NCBI GenBank assembly: GCA_019113645.1
Contig: DXGZ01000009.1
Coordinates: 1-41,715 of the forward strand
Source of the DNA: Candidatus Mediterraneibacter vanvlietii
GTDB lineage: Bacteria > Bacillota > Clostridia > Lachnospirales > Lachnospiraceae
DNA length: 41,715 nt
Direction: 5' to 3'
In this document: positions 16,075-25,183 of the stretch, piece after piece
Position numbering within the stretch: the stretch's first letter is position 1
How the letters are laid out: each line of letters opens with the position of its first letter
Notes under the pieces: generated by a model
The model's input: the letters and a program-made list of their open reading frames with translations, nothing else
Told to the model about the DNA's origin: nothing
Databases searched by the model: none
Program-made: the position numbers and the translations under genes

Positions 16075-16812
16075 ATGTCAGCGATTTTATTTGATGTGGA
16101 TGATACCTTATATGATCAGACAATCCCGTTTTATGAGGCGTATGCGGAATATTTCGGAGCAACGCCGGCGGTTCCGGCTGATGTGATCTATCCGGTTACG
16201 AGAAAGTACAGCAATGCGGTGTACTCCAGTGCCATGTCCGGGGAAATTTCAATGGAAGAAATGTATATTTACCGCATGCGGGAAGCGCTTAAAGAATTCG
16301 GGATCGCGATCACGGATGCGGCGGCACTGGATTTTCAGACGATCTATGCGGACCGCCAGAGACAGATTCACATGTCGCCTCTTATGGAGGAAATACTGGA
16401 GTACTGTTCCGGAAAAACGAAGCTGGGGATTATCACCAACGGCCCTTCCGAACATCAGTGGAATAAGGTGAAAAGCCTGCAGGTGGAGCGGTGGATTCCT
16501 CATGAAAACATATTTGTCTCCGCAGATGTCGGCGCAGAAAAACCGGATCGGAGGATTTTCGATTATGCGAGGCGGGCAATGAATCTGGATGAGAATGCCG
16601 GGATCTGGTTCGTCGGGGATGCGTATGATCTGGATGTGAGGGGCGCGGTGAATGCCGGATGGAATGCGGTGTGGATGAATCGGAGAAAACGGAAGCTTTC
16701 GGAGGATGAGAAAGAGGCTGCGATGAACCGCGGGCGAGTGGTCTGTGTGGAGACGGAGGAAGAGCTGGAACGGTTTGTGCGGGGAATACCGGGGGCGGAT
16801 AAGATGAAATAA
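16075..16812 (+). CDS. HAD-superfamily hydrolase (YjjG-like)
   Basis: A haloacid-dehalogenase-type phosphatase of about 245 residues. Motif I is FDVDDTLYD (nucleophile D7, acid D9), motif II is IITNGPSEHQ, motif III is GAEKPDRRIF, motif IV is FVGDAYDLDVRGA. An alpha-helical cap follows motif I, as in subfamily IA nucleotidase-like members. I chose ATG 16075 (MSAILFDVDD); a GTG at 16057 in the same frame is possible. Substrate unknown. It closes the two-component/ABC operon, followed by a strong terminator. Confidence 0.88.
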   Translation: MSAILFDVDDTLYDQTIPFYEAYAEYFGATPAVPADVIYPVTRKYSNAVYSSAMSGEISMEEMYIYRMREALKEFGIAITDAAALDFQTIYADRQRQIHMSPLMEEILEYCSGKTKLGIITNGPSEHQWNKVKSLQVERWIPHENIFVSADVGAEKPDRRIFDYARRAMNLDENAGIWFVGDAYDLDVRGAVNAGWNAVWMNRRKRKLSEDEKEAAMNRGRVVCVETEEELERFVRGIPGADKMK

Positions 16813-16867
16813 AATTAATGAAGAAGCTGTCTGCGCAGGATGCAGAAAATTCATCCCGTATTTTCGG

Positions 16868-16911
16868 ACTCACTTTTTGTTAAAGTACGTATAACAAAAA
16901 GTGAGTTTTTT
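16868..16911 (+). terminator. Terminator after the HAD gene
   Basis: ACTCACTTTTTGTTA (16868-16882) pairs perfectly with TAACAAAAAGTGAGT (16892-16906), followed by T5. It separates the transporter operon from the HIRAN/WYL genes. Confidence 0.85.
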
Positions 16912-16946
16912 AGTGCCTGGAAACAGGGCGGAAAGGATGAAGCATT

Positions 16947-17306
16947 ATGAAGGAGATCAGCTTGACGATTACGGGAATGAGACATTATTACGGAAACGGA
17001 ATTATTCATGTGGGAGATATTCTTCGCTGTAAGAAAGAACCGGACAATGAGTATGATGAGGATGCCATTCAGGTACTGCTTCCGGTGTATGGAAAAATCG
17101 GCTACATTGCGAACAGTCCCTATACCGTGGCGAAAGGCACTTTAAGCGCCGGAAGGGCGTATGATCAGGTGAAGAAAAAGTTCTATGTACGTGTTCTTTA
17201 TATCTGTACGAATCAGATTATCTGCAGAGTGGAAGAGGGCCGGAAGGAAGATCTGGAAAACAGAATCATCAGACAGCTCAGGGTATTGGATAATACTGAG
17301 TTTTAA
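16947..17306 (+). CDS. Stand-alone HIRAN-domain protein
   Basis: A 119-residue protein. The pattern LTITGMRHYYG, VGDILRCKKEPDNEYDEDAIQVLLP and KIGYIANS is the HIRAN domain, known in SNF2-type repair proteins such as HLTF, where it binds 3' ends of single-stranded DNA. Here it is almost the whole protein. AAAGGATG precedes the ATG. It lies 54 bp before a WYL regulator and upstream of two DNA helicase genes, so a DNA-damage role is a reasonable guess, not shown. Confidence 0.85.
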   Translation: MKEISLTITGMRHYYGNGIIHVGDILRCKKEPDNEYDEDAIQVLLPVYGKIGYIANSPYTVAKGTLSAGRAYDQVKKKFYVRVLYICTNQIICRVEEGRKEDLENRIIRQLRVLDNTEF

Positions 17307-17360
17307 GAAGGAAGGGTATGTGCTACAATGGCGTTATAAAGTCAAAGGAGAGAGCATGTC

Positions 17361-18350
17361 ATGGGGAAAGCATACAGTCAGAAACTGAGAATATTATATG
17401 TGATGCAGATCCTTCTGAGATATTCTGACGAGGAACACCCGGTATCCCAGACGGAAATCTCGAAACGGCTGAACGCTTATGGTATACAGGCGGATCGGAA
17501 AAGTATTTATGATGATATAAAAATCCTGAATGAGTTTGGTCTGGCGGTAGAGAACCGCAGGACGAAACCGTCAGGATTTTATGTGGCAGAAAGAAAATTT
17601 GAACTGCCGGAACTGAAACTTCTGGTAGATGCGGTACAGTCTTCCAAATTTATTACAGCGAAGAAATCAAATGAGCTGATCCGTAAGCTGGAGGAACTGG
17701 CAAGCGTGCACGAGGCCAGAAGCCTGCAGAGGCAGGTGTTTGTAGGGAACCGAATCAAAACGATGAATGAGAGCATTTATTATAATGTTGATAAAATACA
17801 TCAGGCGATTTCCCGGAACAGGCTGATACGATTTCACTATTATGAGTGGACACCTCGGAAGGAAATGCATCTGCGCAGAAATGGGGAAGCATATGAAATC
17901 AGTCCATGGGGGCTGACCTGGGATGATGAAAATTATTATATGGTCGGATATGATGGAGAGGCGGGGATGATTAAACATTTCCGAGTGGATAAGATGCTGG
18001 ATATAGAGATAACGGATCAGCCCAGGAAAGGGAAAGAACGGTTTGTGAAATTTGATCTTGCAAGCTATGCGAAGAAAGTGTTCGGCATGTTCAGCGGAGA
18101 GGAACGCATGGTCAGAATGATCTGTGAAAATACATTTGCAGGAGCTATGATTGACCGGTTCGGAAGAGAGGTTATGATGCATCCCGTTGATGCGGCACAC
18201 TTTGTGGTCAGCGCGGCTGTGAATGTGAGCCCCCAGTTTTTCGGATGGCTGGTGGCGCTGGGGAAAGGCGTTGTGATCGAAGGCCCGGAAGATGTGAAAG
18301 ATGAGTTCACGGAATGGGTGAGAACGGTGATGCAGGAGTACAAGGGGTAA
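17361..18350 (+). CDS. WYL-domain transcriptional regulator (YafY type)
   Basis: A 329-residue regulator: an N-terminal DeoR-like helix-turn-helix (residues 1-70, with VSQTEISKRLNAYGIQADRKSIYDDIKIL), then a WYL domain (around 140-215; LIRFHYYEWTPRKEMHLRRNGEAYEISPWGLTWDDENYYMVGYD, where NYYMVGY replaces the literal WYL) and a C-terminal WCX region ending TVMQEYKG. WYL proteins such as PafBC bind nucleic-acid ligands and control DNA-damage responses; others control defence genes. AAAGGAG lies 10 bases before ATG 17361. The likely targets are itself, the HIRAN gene or the helicase operon. Confidence 0.9.
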   Translation: MGKAYSQKLRILYVMQILLRYSDEEHPVSQTEISKRLNAYGIQADRKSIYDDIKILNEFGLAVENRRTKPSGFYVAERKFELPELKLLVDAVQSSKFITAKKSNELIRKLEELASVHEARSLQRQVFVGNRIKTMNESIYYNVDKIHQAISRNRLIRFHYYEWTPRKEMHLRRNGEAYEISPWGLTWDDENYYMVGYDGEAGMIKHFRVDKMLDIEITDQPRKGKERFVKFDLASYAKKVFGMFSGEERMVRMICENTFAGAMIDRFGREVMMHPVDAAHFVVSAAVNVSPQFFGWLVALGKGVVIEGPEDVKDEFTEWVRTVMQEYKG

Positions 18351-18390
18351 TTGTTCGGGTATAGTCTGCCAAGAAGGGAAAAGCGCTTGC

Positions 18391-18419
18391 TTGTTATTTA
18401 TCTGCTGCAATGATAGAAT
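18391..18419 (+). promoter_or_regulatory. Promoter before the chimeric gene
   Basis: TTGTTA (18391-18396), 17-bp spacer, TAGAAT (18414-18419). Four of six and five of six consensus matches with ideal spacing, 60 bp before the next start. Confidence 0.45.
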
Positions 18420-18479
18420 GATAAGTGCATAGATTTGAGCTGGGATTTTAAGGGAAACAGCCAGATCGGGGAGGGATAT

Positions 18480-18893
18480 ATGATGAGCAGAACGTTTAAT
18501 ATTACGGCAGACTGTAAGCCATCGCTTCACTATATGGTGGATCTGTCCGGTCGTCTTGAACAGATAAAGAAGATGGTAGATGCGGGACAGTACTTTACAA
18601 TCAATCGCGCCCGGCAGTATGGGAAAACGACTACATTGCGTGCTCTGGCAAAATACCTGATACGAGATTATGTTGTTTATATGGACAGGCTGAATAAAGG
18701 GTATATAGAACTGCTCAGCGGCGAGGGCAATGCGTCAGACAAATTCTGGGCGCTGGAAGAAAGGATTAACAAAGATAAGAAGGATAAAGGGGTTATACTG
18801 CGGAAGAGCCGTTCGCAGATGCTTAGCAATATCCTTTCACTTATAGAGGAAGGCGCTATCGGGTATGAGGATCTGGACTTTGAAAAAGCGTGA
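18480..18893 (+). CDS. Chimeric ORF: AAA-ATPase N terminus fused to a small helical protein
   Basis: About 137 residues built from two unrelated families. The first part (MMSRTFNITADCKPSLHYM, then LSGRLEQIKKMVDAGQYFTINRARQYGKTTTLRALAKYL) is the start of the AAA-ATPase-like/PD-(D/E)XK-9 family abundant in Lachnospiraceae, cut just after its Walker A (RQYGKTTT). From about 18680 it continues as MDRLNKGYIELLSGEGNASDKFWALEERINKDKKDKGV and onward, the C-terminal two thirds of a roughly 100-residue helical protein family of the same bacteria. The join is in frame. GGGGAGGG lies before ATG 18480 and a promoter before that, so it can be expressed, but ATPase function is impossible. Most likely the product of a deletion. 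Confidence 0.65.
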   Translation: MMSRTFNITADCKPSLHYMVDLSGRLEQIKKMVDAGQYFTINRARQYGKTTTLRALAKYLIRDYVVYMDRLNKGYIELLSGEGNASDKFWALEERINKDKKDKGVILRKSRSQMLSNILSLIEEGAIGYEDLDFEKA

Positions 18894-18918
18894 AAGAACT
18901 CCCAAGGAGGCAAATCGG

Positions 18919-19149
18919 ATGTTTCACATATTTTCAAAAAAGAACAAATCACCCATACAAAAATCATACGACCCTGCTATCCGACGGCCGGTTCTTCGCT
19001 GCAGCATCTGTACCGGCGAACAGGTGGCCGGCTTTCAGAGACTGGATGATGGCAGGTTCGAGGAAGTCATGCTGATTCGGGATGAATCAGATCTGCAGAG
19101 TTTTCGAGATCAATATGGGATAGCAGATGAGATCGAAAAAATATATTAA
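18919..19149 (+). CDS. Small conserved protein of unknown function
   Basis: A 76-residue protein with AAGGAGG 8 bases before ATG 18919. The sequence (YDPAIRRPVLRCSICTGEQVAGF, then GRFEEVMLIRDESDLQSFRDQYGI) looks like a small family that I believe is common in Lachnospiraceae; it holds only two cysteines (CSIC), so a full zinc site would need a partner. It lies 48 bp before the MrfA-like helicase gene and may share its transcript. Function unknown. Confidence 0.7.
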   Translation: MFHIFSKKNKSPIQKSYDPAIRRPVLRCSICTGEQVAGFQRLDDGRFEEVMLIRDESDLQSFRDQYGIADEIEKIY

Positions 19150-19197
19150 AATCTGTGGCTTCTGTCAGAAGCAGATGTCCGGAAGGAGAAGATATAT

Positions 19198-21918
19198 ATG
19201 AGAGAGCATGCCACGAAAAATATACAGGATCTGGTTGTATATACAAAGAGGATACCGGCCCGTGCGGCTTCTTTTGTTGATTTTCCGGAGAAGCTTCACC
19301 CGGATATACGCTCTTATTTGACTGCGCATGGAATTCCCTGCCTGTATGCGCACCAGGCGGAGATGTTTGAGAAGGCGCGGAAGAAAGAAAATGTGGTGAT
19401 TACAACCTCTACGGCGAGCGGGAAGACATTGAGCTTCCTGCTCCCTGTTTTAGAGGCAATTCTTGAGGATCCGCTTACCCGGGCGATCTTTATCTATCCC
19501 ACGAAGGCGCTGGCGGCGGACCAGTACAGAGCGATTCAGCCAATTCTGGAGTATTTCGGCGAGGGGAGAATCTCAGCGGGAGTCTATGACGGAGATACCA
19601 TGCAGGCGGAGCGAAGCCGGATCCGGAAGAGCGCGAATATTATCCTGACTAATCCGGAGATGCTCAATGCTGCGTTTCTTCCGAATCACAGCAGATACGG
19701 ATTTGATTTCATTTTTACAAATCTGAAATTCGTGGTGATTGATGAGCTTCACAGCTACCGGGGAGCGTTCGGCGCCCATCTGGCGAATATCTTCCGCAGA
19801 ATGAAACGTGTCTGCGGATATTATCATTCGAAGCAGCAGTTTCTGTGCAGCTCCGCTACGATTGCGAATCCGGTGGAGCTGGCGGAGCATATCTGCGGAG
19901 AAAAGTTTGCGCTGATCGATCGGGACGGAGCGCCGGCGCCGGAGAAGGAATACCGGATCGTGCAGCCGCCTGAGATCAAGGGAAGCAATGATAAAATTTA
20001 CGGAAGAGTTTCGGCTTCGACTGTGGCGGCGGATCTGATCCCGGAACTGGTGGAGAAGGATCATCATTTTATCGTTTTTGGAAGAAGCAGGAGGAATGTG
20101 GAGGTAATTCTGAAGGAATCCCGGGATAAACTGGATGCAGCCGGATTTCTCGGGAATGGTGACAGCAGCCGGATCGCCGGTTATCGGGGCGGCTATACGC
20201 CGCTGGAAAGGCGGGAGATCGAGCGGAAGATGACGGAAGGGAAGCTGTCCGGACTGGTCTCGACCAATGCGCTGGAGCTGGGAATTGACATTGGGAAACT
20301 GGACTCCACTGTAATTGTCGGTTATCCGGGAACACGGGCGTCTTTCTGGCAGCAGACCGGGCGTGCCGGACGAAACGGAGAAAAGTGTGTAAACTACCTG
20401 ATTCTGGAGAATCAGCCTTTTGATCAGTATATTTCCATTGAGCCGGAGTGGCTGTTCTCTCAGGCAAGCGAAAACGCGATTGTGGATTCGGATAACCTGC
20501 TGATTGAGCTGGCGCATATCCGGGCGGCGGCAGCGGAGATGCCCCTCTCCCTGGATGATGTTTCGCTGTTCCCGGATCTGGGAGAAGTGATTCCGGTTCT
20601 GATAAATGCAGAGGAGGTAAAAAGCCTGGAAGGGCGTTTCGCGTGGGCGGGACCGGCGTTCCCGGCGGGAGACTACAGCCTTCGAAACATGGATAAGACC
20701 CGGTTTAAACTGATCGTGAGAGATGATGTGGAGTTTGTGGACGGACACAGACAGGCAAAAGGACCGGGCAGGGAAGTGACGGAGATGGATGAGACACAGG
20801 CGTATCATGAGCTGCATCCCGGAGCTGTCTATATGCATGAAGGCGTGTTATATGAGGTGCTGAAACTGGATCTGGTGAGCAGGACTGCGGAGGCTGTGCC
20901 GTTTTCGGGAAATTATTATACAGTTCCGGCAGGGACGGAAGAAACGAGGATTCTTCAGACTTTCCATGAGGAGAAGATGGGGAGGACAAAGATTCATTTC
21001 GGTGACATTAATGTTAATGAAGTAATTTCCATGTTTAAGAAGCTTCAGTTTCACAACCATCAGAACCTGGGATATGTAGAACTGACGCAGCCGCTGCAGA
21101 AGGCGTATGATACGGAAAGTACCTGGATCGATATTCCGGCGAATGTGACAGAAGTGTACCGGAGTCTTCTGGCGCCGAACCGGAACGGGGAGATGGTGCT
21201 GAACAATCATTTCGAGGGGCTGTGCTACGCGCTGAAAAATGCAGCGATGATGACGACTATGACAGAGCGGGACGATATCGATGCGGTGGTTTCCAACAAT
21301 GCGGTGATACCTGACGGACGCAGGGAACAGGTTGTCTCTCTGTATATTTATGATAAATACGAGGGCGGATTGGGATATTCGGAAAAGATATATGAGCTGG
21401 TGCCGCAGATTGCTGAAAATGCCGTGCAAATGGTGAAGGGATGCTCCTGTGAGAACGGCTGCCCTGCCTGTGTGGGGGACTATAACCTGGATAAGAAGAT
21501 GGTTCTCTGGGGACTGGAGAATCTTATGACGGAAAGTGAGCCGCCGGAATTTGAAAATAAGATTGTGGAGGAAATCAGACCGTTTATACAGAAAGGATTT
21601 TCTTTCTTCAGACTTCCTCTTGAATGGGATGCATTCTGTGATGATGTGTCGAAAAACGGAGAGCGCGGGGGTGCGTTCCTGAAAACAGTGGATGAGGTGA
21701 CTGTGGAAGGTCACCGTCTGATTCTTACCGTGGGAAGCGGATTTTATCGGGAGTGGCTGATGAATGAAGATAATCTGCGGGGACTGGAAAATACCATCCG
21801 GTATCATGCGGTATGCCCGGCAGATATGCGGATCGAAGTCCGGGTTGTTGAAAACAGAGAGAAAATAGAAAAGGTGCGTGGAAAACTTGCAAGAAAATAT
21901 GACGGACTGCTTTCCTGA
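19198..21918 (+). CDS. MrfA/YprA-like DEAD/DEAH-box DNA helicase
   Basis: A 906-residue superfamily 2 helicase. Q-motif region HQAEMFEKA, Walker A TSTASGKT (70-77), motif II DELH (182-185), motif III SSATIANP, motif V SGLVSTNALELGIDIGKLDSTVIVGYPG and motif VI QQTGRAGRNG are intact. Near residue 749 lies C-x-C-x3-C-x2-C (CSCENGCPAC), the zinc cluster of the MrfA (YprA) family with its DUF1998-like C terminus. B. subtilis MrfA helps remove mitomycin adducts and inter-strand crosslinks together with the exonuclease MrfB; I see no MrfB here. This protein is longer than the B. subtilis one (about 750 residues), mainly at the C terminus. GAAGGAGA precedes the start. It overlaps the UvrD-like gene. 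Confidence 0.9.
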   Translation: MREHATKNIQDLVVYTKRIPARAASFVDFPEKLHPDIRSYLTAHGIPCLYAHQAEMFEKARKKENVVITTSTASGKTLSFLLPVLEAILEDPLTRAIFIYPTKALAADQYRAIQPILEYFGEGRISAGVYDGDTMQAERSRIRKSANIILTNPEMLNAAFLPNHSRYGFDFIFTNLKFVVIDELHSYRGAFGAHLANIFRRMKRVCGYYHSKQQFLCSSATIANPVELAEHICGEKFALIDRDGAPAPEKEYRIVQPPEIKGSNDKIYGRVSASTVAADLIPELVEKDHHFIVFGRSRRNVEVILKESRDKLDAAGFLGNGDSSRIAGYRGGYTPLERREIERKMTEGKLSGLVSTNALELGIDIGKLDSTVIVGYPGTRASFWQQTGRAGRNGEKCVNYLILENQPFDQYISIEPEWLFSQASENAIVDSDNLLIELAHIRAAAAEMPLSLDDVSLFPDLGEVIPVLINAEEVKSLEGRFAWAGPAFPAGDYSLRNMDKTRFKLIVRDDVEFVDGHRQAKGPGREVTEMDETQAYHELHPGAVYMHEGVLYEVLKLDLVSRTAEAVPFSGNYYTVPAGTEETRILQTFHEEKMGRTKIHFGDINVNEVISMFKKLQFHNHQNLGYVELTQPLQKAYDTESTWIDIPANVTEVYRSLLAPNRNGEMVLNNHFEGLCYALKNAAMMTTMTERDDIDAVVSNNAVIPDGRREQVVSLYIYDKYEGGLGYSEKIYELVPQIAENAVQMVKGCSCENGCPACVGDYNLDKKMVLWGLENLMTESEPPEFENKIVEEIRPFIQKGFSFFRLPLEWDAFCDDVSKNGERGGAFLKTVDEVTVEGHRLILTVGSGFYREWLMNEDNLRGLENTIRYHAVCPADMRIEVRVVENREKIEKVRGKLARKYDGLLS

Positions 21919-24151
21919 AGATGCGGTTCCCGGAGAAATCTGTCTGAATGAATATCAGAGGGCGGCGGTGCTGGATGAGAGCCCTGCCTGTGTGGTGAAT
22001 GCCAATGTGGGGAGCGGCAAGACTACGGTGCTGATTGAGAAAATCTTATATCTTCATCTGGAAAGAAAAGTGCCGCTTGAGCGGATGATTGTTCTTACGT
22101 TTACGAATAAGGCGGCGGATGAGATTACGGCCCGTCTTCTGAAGCGGGAGCCCGGAATCACGCCGGAGCAGGTGAGAGGATTCGGGACGTTCCACAGTGT
22201 CGCGATGGGACTGCTGAAGACTTGTCTTCCGGTGGAAGAGGCCGGGTGGACGAAAGAATTTACGGTTATGGATCCGGATGAGGAGACAGATCTTGCACTG
22301 GAACTGATCACGGAACACAAGTTGAAGGTGAAATATAAGAACCGCCTGAAAAAGAGGCTGGAACAGGAGTATCAGAACTGGCTCTCCGGAAAAGAGGAGA
22401 GCCGCTGTAAGGATGATCTGTTCCGGCTGTATCCCCTCCTTGGGGAGGAGAAGAAGCGGCAGAATAAGATGTCCTTTGCAGATCTGCTGCGCGTGAGCAC
22501 GGAACTGCTTGGCGGAGATCAGGATCCGGGGGAAGATGGCTGGCGTCCGGAATGGATTATTGTAGATGAGGTTCAGGACAGTGATCTACTGCAGCTTGAT
22601 TTCCTGGAAGCATTGCGGAAATATGGTTATCCGGGGAAGGCGTATGAGTCTTTCGGACGGAAATGTGCTCCATCAGGGACGGGGCATGATTCGAACAGCG
22701 GCGCACATACCGGCGTGATGGCAAAAGTTTTCGCTGTAGGAGATCCGAACCAGGTGATCTACAGTTGGCGTGGAACAGGGGAGAATATGTTTTTTCTGCT
22801 GAAATACCGGCTCGGAGCAAAAGAACTGACGCTTCCTGTGAATTATCGTTCCAACGGGGCGATTCTGGAGGCCGCGAACCGCTTCCTGCAGTTTGGAAAC
22901 CGGATAGAGGGCAGCCGGAAAACGGTGGGGCAGATTGTAGTGAAGAACCATTATGATCCGTTTCAGGAGGCGGAGTATCTTGCCGGACGAATCAGAGAGA
23001 TGCGTGAGTGCGGGAGAGCCTGCCGTGAGATCGCGGTGCTGTACCGGCTTCAGCATCAGTCGGAAATTCTGATGAAAGTATTTGAGAGACAGGGGATCCC
23101 CTACGAGCTTTCAGTGAAAAAGTCGTTGAAGGATATACCGGTATTGGACTGGGTTGTGAAAGTTTTCCGTTTCTCTGTAAATATGACTGATGCTCAGACG
23201 GCGGTTCGAGTGCTCTCAGATCCATGCTTTGGAGAGAGGCGTACCGCCAGGAAGGCACGAGAGATCGTGGCGAAGGCGGAGCCGGAGCGGCTCTTTCAGA
23301 AAATGCTTGGGTTTGAAGAGCATTTTGCCAGCCGGACGGGAGAAAAGACACCGCAGCCGGAGGAGCTGTTTTTGTATTTTGAATTCCGTGAGGCACTGCA
23401 TCCTGCGGCGGAAAGTTATGCGGAAGATGAACGTGTGGTAATGGAATTCCTCAGAAGATTGTGCGCAGCGTGTGAAGTACGGAAGAGCGTGCCTGCAGAA
23501 AATGGTCAGAATGAAAATTTTGTAAAGAGAGTGCGGGAGTATATCAACAGTTCTGCTCTTTACGGCATGAAGATGGATGCAGGAGAAAAAGAAACAGAGG
23601 AACCTGGCAGGAGGATATGTGATTCCGGGAGCAGGGAGGACACGGCGCCGGACGCAGTCAGGCTAATGACTCTTCATGCGTCAAAAGGGCTGGAGTTTGA
23701 AACAGTATTTCTGATTGGCATGAATCAGGGACTGGTTCCTCTTCGATGCAGAACTTATGAGCAGGAGGAGGAAGAGCGGAGACTCTTTTTCGTGGGAATT
23801 ACCAGGGCGAAAGATGAGCTGGAATTATCCTGGTATACCAATCCGGATGAGCCCGGGGCGGCTGCTGAGCCGAGCCGTTATCTGAAAATGATCCCGGAGC
23901 ACCTGCTGAAGCGGGAAGATGTATGGGACGAAGGGCAGAAGCGGCAGAACCTGCAGCAGCTGCGCAGGAAAGTGCAGGAGCAGATGCGAAACGAAGAAAA
24001 AGCATGCAGGCAGATCCGTGTAAGGCACAGAAGGTACGGGGAAGGAGTGCTTCTGTCAGAAAATGATATGATGATAGAAGCAGAGTTTCCGGGATATGGA
24101 AAGAAGCAGTTTTTAAAAGCATTTGGAGAAATAGAAATTATAGAGAGATAA
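21899..24151 (+). CDS. UvrD/PcrA-like superfamily 1 helicase
   Basis: A 3'-5' DNA helicase of about 750 residues. Q motif LNEYQRAAV, Walker A ANVGSGKT (35-42), Ia TFTNKAADEI, II IIVDEVQDSD, III FAVGDPNQVIYSWRG, IV VNYRSNGAI, V RLMTLHASKGLEFETVFLIGMNQGLVP and VI EERRLFFVGITRAKDEL are all present. Length is close to PcrA/UvrD, but the accessory 1B/2B regions look divergent, so it may be a second, specialised paralogue. It starts within the end of the MrfA-like gene (ATG 21899, or the in-frame GTG 21878), so the two are coupled and may act on the same lesions. Confidence 0.9.
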   Translation: MTDCFPEDAVPGEICLNEYQRAAVLDESPACVVNANVGSGKTTVLIEKILYLHLERKVPLERMIVLTFTNKAADEITARLLKREPGITPEQVRGFGTFHSVAMGLLKTCLPVEEAGWTKEFTVMDPDEETDLALELITEHKLKVKYKNRLKKRLEQEYQNWLSGKEESRCKDDLFRLYPLLGEEKKRQNKMSFADLLRVSTELLGGDQDPGEDGWRPEWIIVDEVQDSDLLQLDFLEALRKYGYPGKAYESFGRKCAPSGTGHDSNSGAHTGVMAKVFAVGDPNQVIYSWRGTGENMFFLLKYRLGAKELTLPVNYRSNGAILEAANRFLQFGNRIEGSRKTVGQIVVKNHYDPFQEAEYLAGRIREMRECGRACREIAVLYRLQHQSEILMKVFERQGIPYELSVKKSLKDIPVLDWVVKVFRFSVNMTDAQTAVRVLSDPCFGERRTARKAREIVAKAEPERLFQKMLGFEEHFASRTGEKTPQPEELFLYFEFREALHPAAESYAEDERVVMEFLRRLCAACEVRKSVPAENGQNENFVKRVREYINSSALYGMKMDAGEKETEEPGRRICDSGSREDTAPDAVRLMTLHASKGLEFETVFLIGMNQGLVPLRCRTYEQEEEERRLFFVGITRAKDELELSWYTNPDEPGAAAEPSRYLKMIPEHLLKREDVWDEGQKRQNLQQLRRKVQEQMRNEEKACRQIRVRHRRYGEGVLLSENDMMIEAEFPGYGKKQFLKAFGEIEIIER

Positions 24152-24162
24152 GGAGAAGAAAA

Positions 24163-24972
24163 ATGATAACCAGTACGGCAAATGCGCAGATAAAGGAACT
24201 GATCAGACTGATGAGAAAAAGCCGCGCCAGGGAGGAGGCGGGAGTGTTCCTTGTAGAAGGACCCCGTATGACCGGGGAACTCGTGTCTGATCCGGAGTGG
24301 AACGGAAGGATTGAGAAGATCTGTCTGTCCGAGAGTTATTTGGAGAAATACGCAAAAGACGCGGAAGAACTGAAGAAGCAGGTATCCGGTGTGGAACTGC
24401 TGTCGGATTCTGTGTTTGCTCATGTGTCAGATACAAAGACTCCCCAGGGGATTCTGGCAGTAGTAAAGAGAAAAGATTACGGCATGGACGATATCCTGGG
24501 AAAAGAGTCGGAAGAGCCACATATCCTTGTTCTCGATAACCTACAGGACCCCGGCAACCTCGGCACGATTTTCCGGACCGCTGAGGCTGCGGGAGTGACC
24601 GGAATACTTATGAGCCGTGACTGTGTGGATATCTATAATCCGAAAGTGATACGTTCGACTATGGGTGCTGTGTTCAGGATGCCCTTTCTGTATGTGGATG
24701 ATCTGCCCGGTGCGGTTATAGAACTGAAAAACCGGGGAATCCGGGCGTTTGCAGCGCATCTGGAAGGAAGAAATACCTATGACGGTGAGAATTATACCGG
24801 CGGTACGGCATTCCTGATAGGAAATGAAGGAAACGGACTCCGGGACGAAGTCGCTCAGTGCGCGGACTGTCGGATCCGGATTCCAATGCAGGGAAAAGCG
24901 GAATCTCTGAACGCAGCGGTGGCGGCAGCGGTGCTGATGTATGAAGTGAACAGACAGAGAAGACAAAAGTGA
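24163..24972 (+). CDS. TrmH/SpoU-family RNA 2'-O-methyltransferase
   Basis: A 269-residue SPOUT methyltransferase acting on rRNA or tRNA with S-adenosylmethionine. The N-terminal substrate-binding part (NAQIKELIRLMRKSRAREEAGVFLVEGPRM) is the usual L30e-like start. Motif 1 is NLQDPGNLGTIFRTAEAAG, motif 2 is IGNEGNGLRDEV, motif 3 is IPMQGKAESLNAAVAAAVLMYE, which together form the trefoil knot. AAGGAGA lies before ATG 24163, 11 bp after the helicase stop, so it belongs to the helicase operon. Whether it modifies 23S rRNA or tRNA cannot be told. Confidence 0.92.
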   Translation: MITSTANAQIKELIRLMRKSRAREEAGVFLVEGPRMTGELVSDPEWNGRIEKICLSESYLEKYAKDAEELKKQVSGVELLSDSVFAHVSDTKTPQGILAVVKRKDYGMDDILGKESEEPHILVLDNLQDPGNLGTIFRTAEAAGVTGILMSRDCVDIYNPKVIRSTMGAVFRMPFLYVDDLPGAVIELKNRGIRAFAAHLEGRNTYDGENYTGGTAFLIGNEGNGLRDEVAQCADCRIRIPMQGKAESLNAAVAAAVLMYEVNRQRRQK

Positions 24973-25183
24973 TAGAATATCAGGAGATTCTTTCCAGATG
25001 GTCCTGAACGTCATGCCTGATCCCCTGCCGTTATATGGATGGTAGAGAAAGGTTCCGCCTTCGCGCCCGATTTCCCGGGCCTCAGAGGTATAGTCAGCAT
25101 GAAGGAAGCTTCAGCTATTTAGCTCACTAAGCAGACCCAAAAAGTATGGCAGGAATCGAAACCGGATGAGTGAGAAAAACGTA

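Noticed and set aside
19573-21807. Long reverse-strand frames of 421 and 319 codons
   Set aside because: Antisense to the well-supported helicase gene; composition rich in His, Arg, Ile and Ser as expected for an antisense frame.
24985-25100. Reverse-strand stretch that reads like protein (GREGGTFLYHPYNGRGSG)
   Set aside because: Only about 40 codons between stops, no family recognised, no start signal; possibly gene debris but not supportable.
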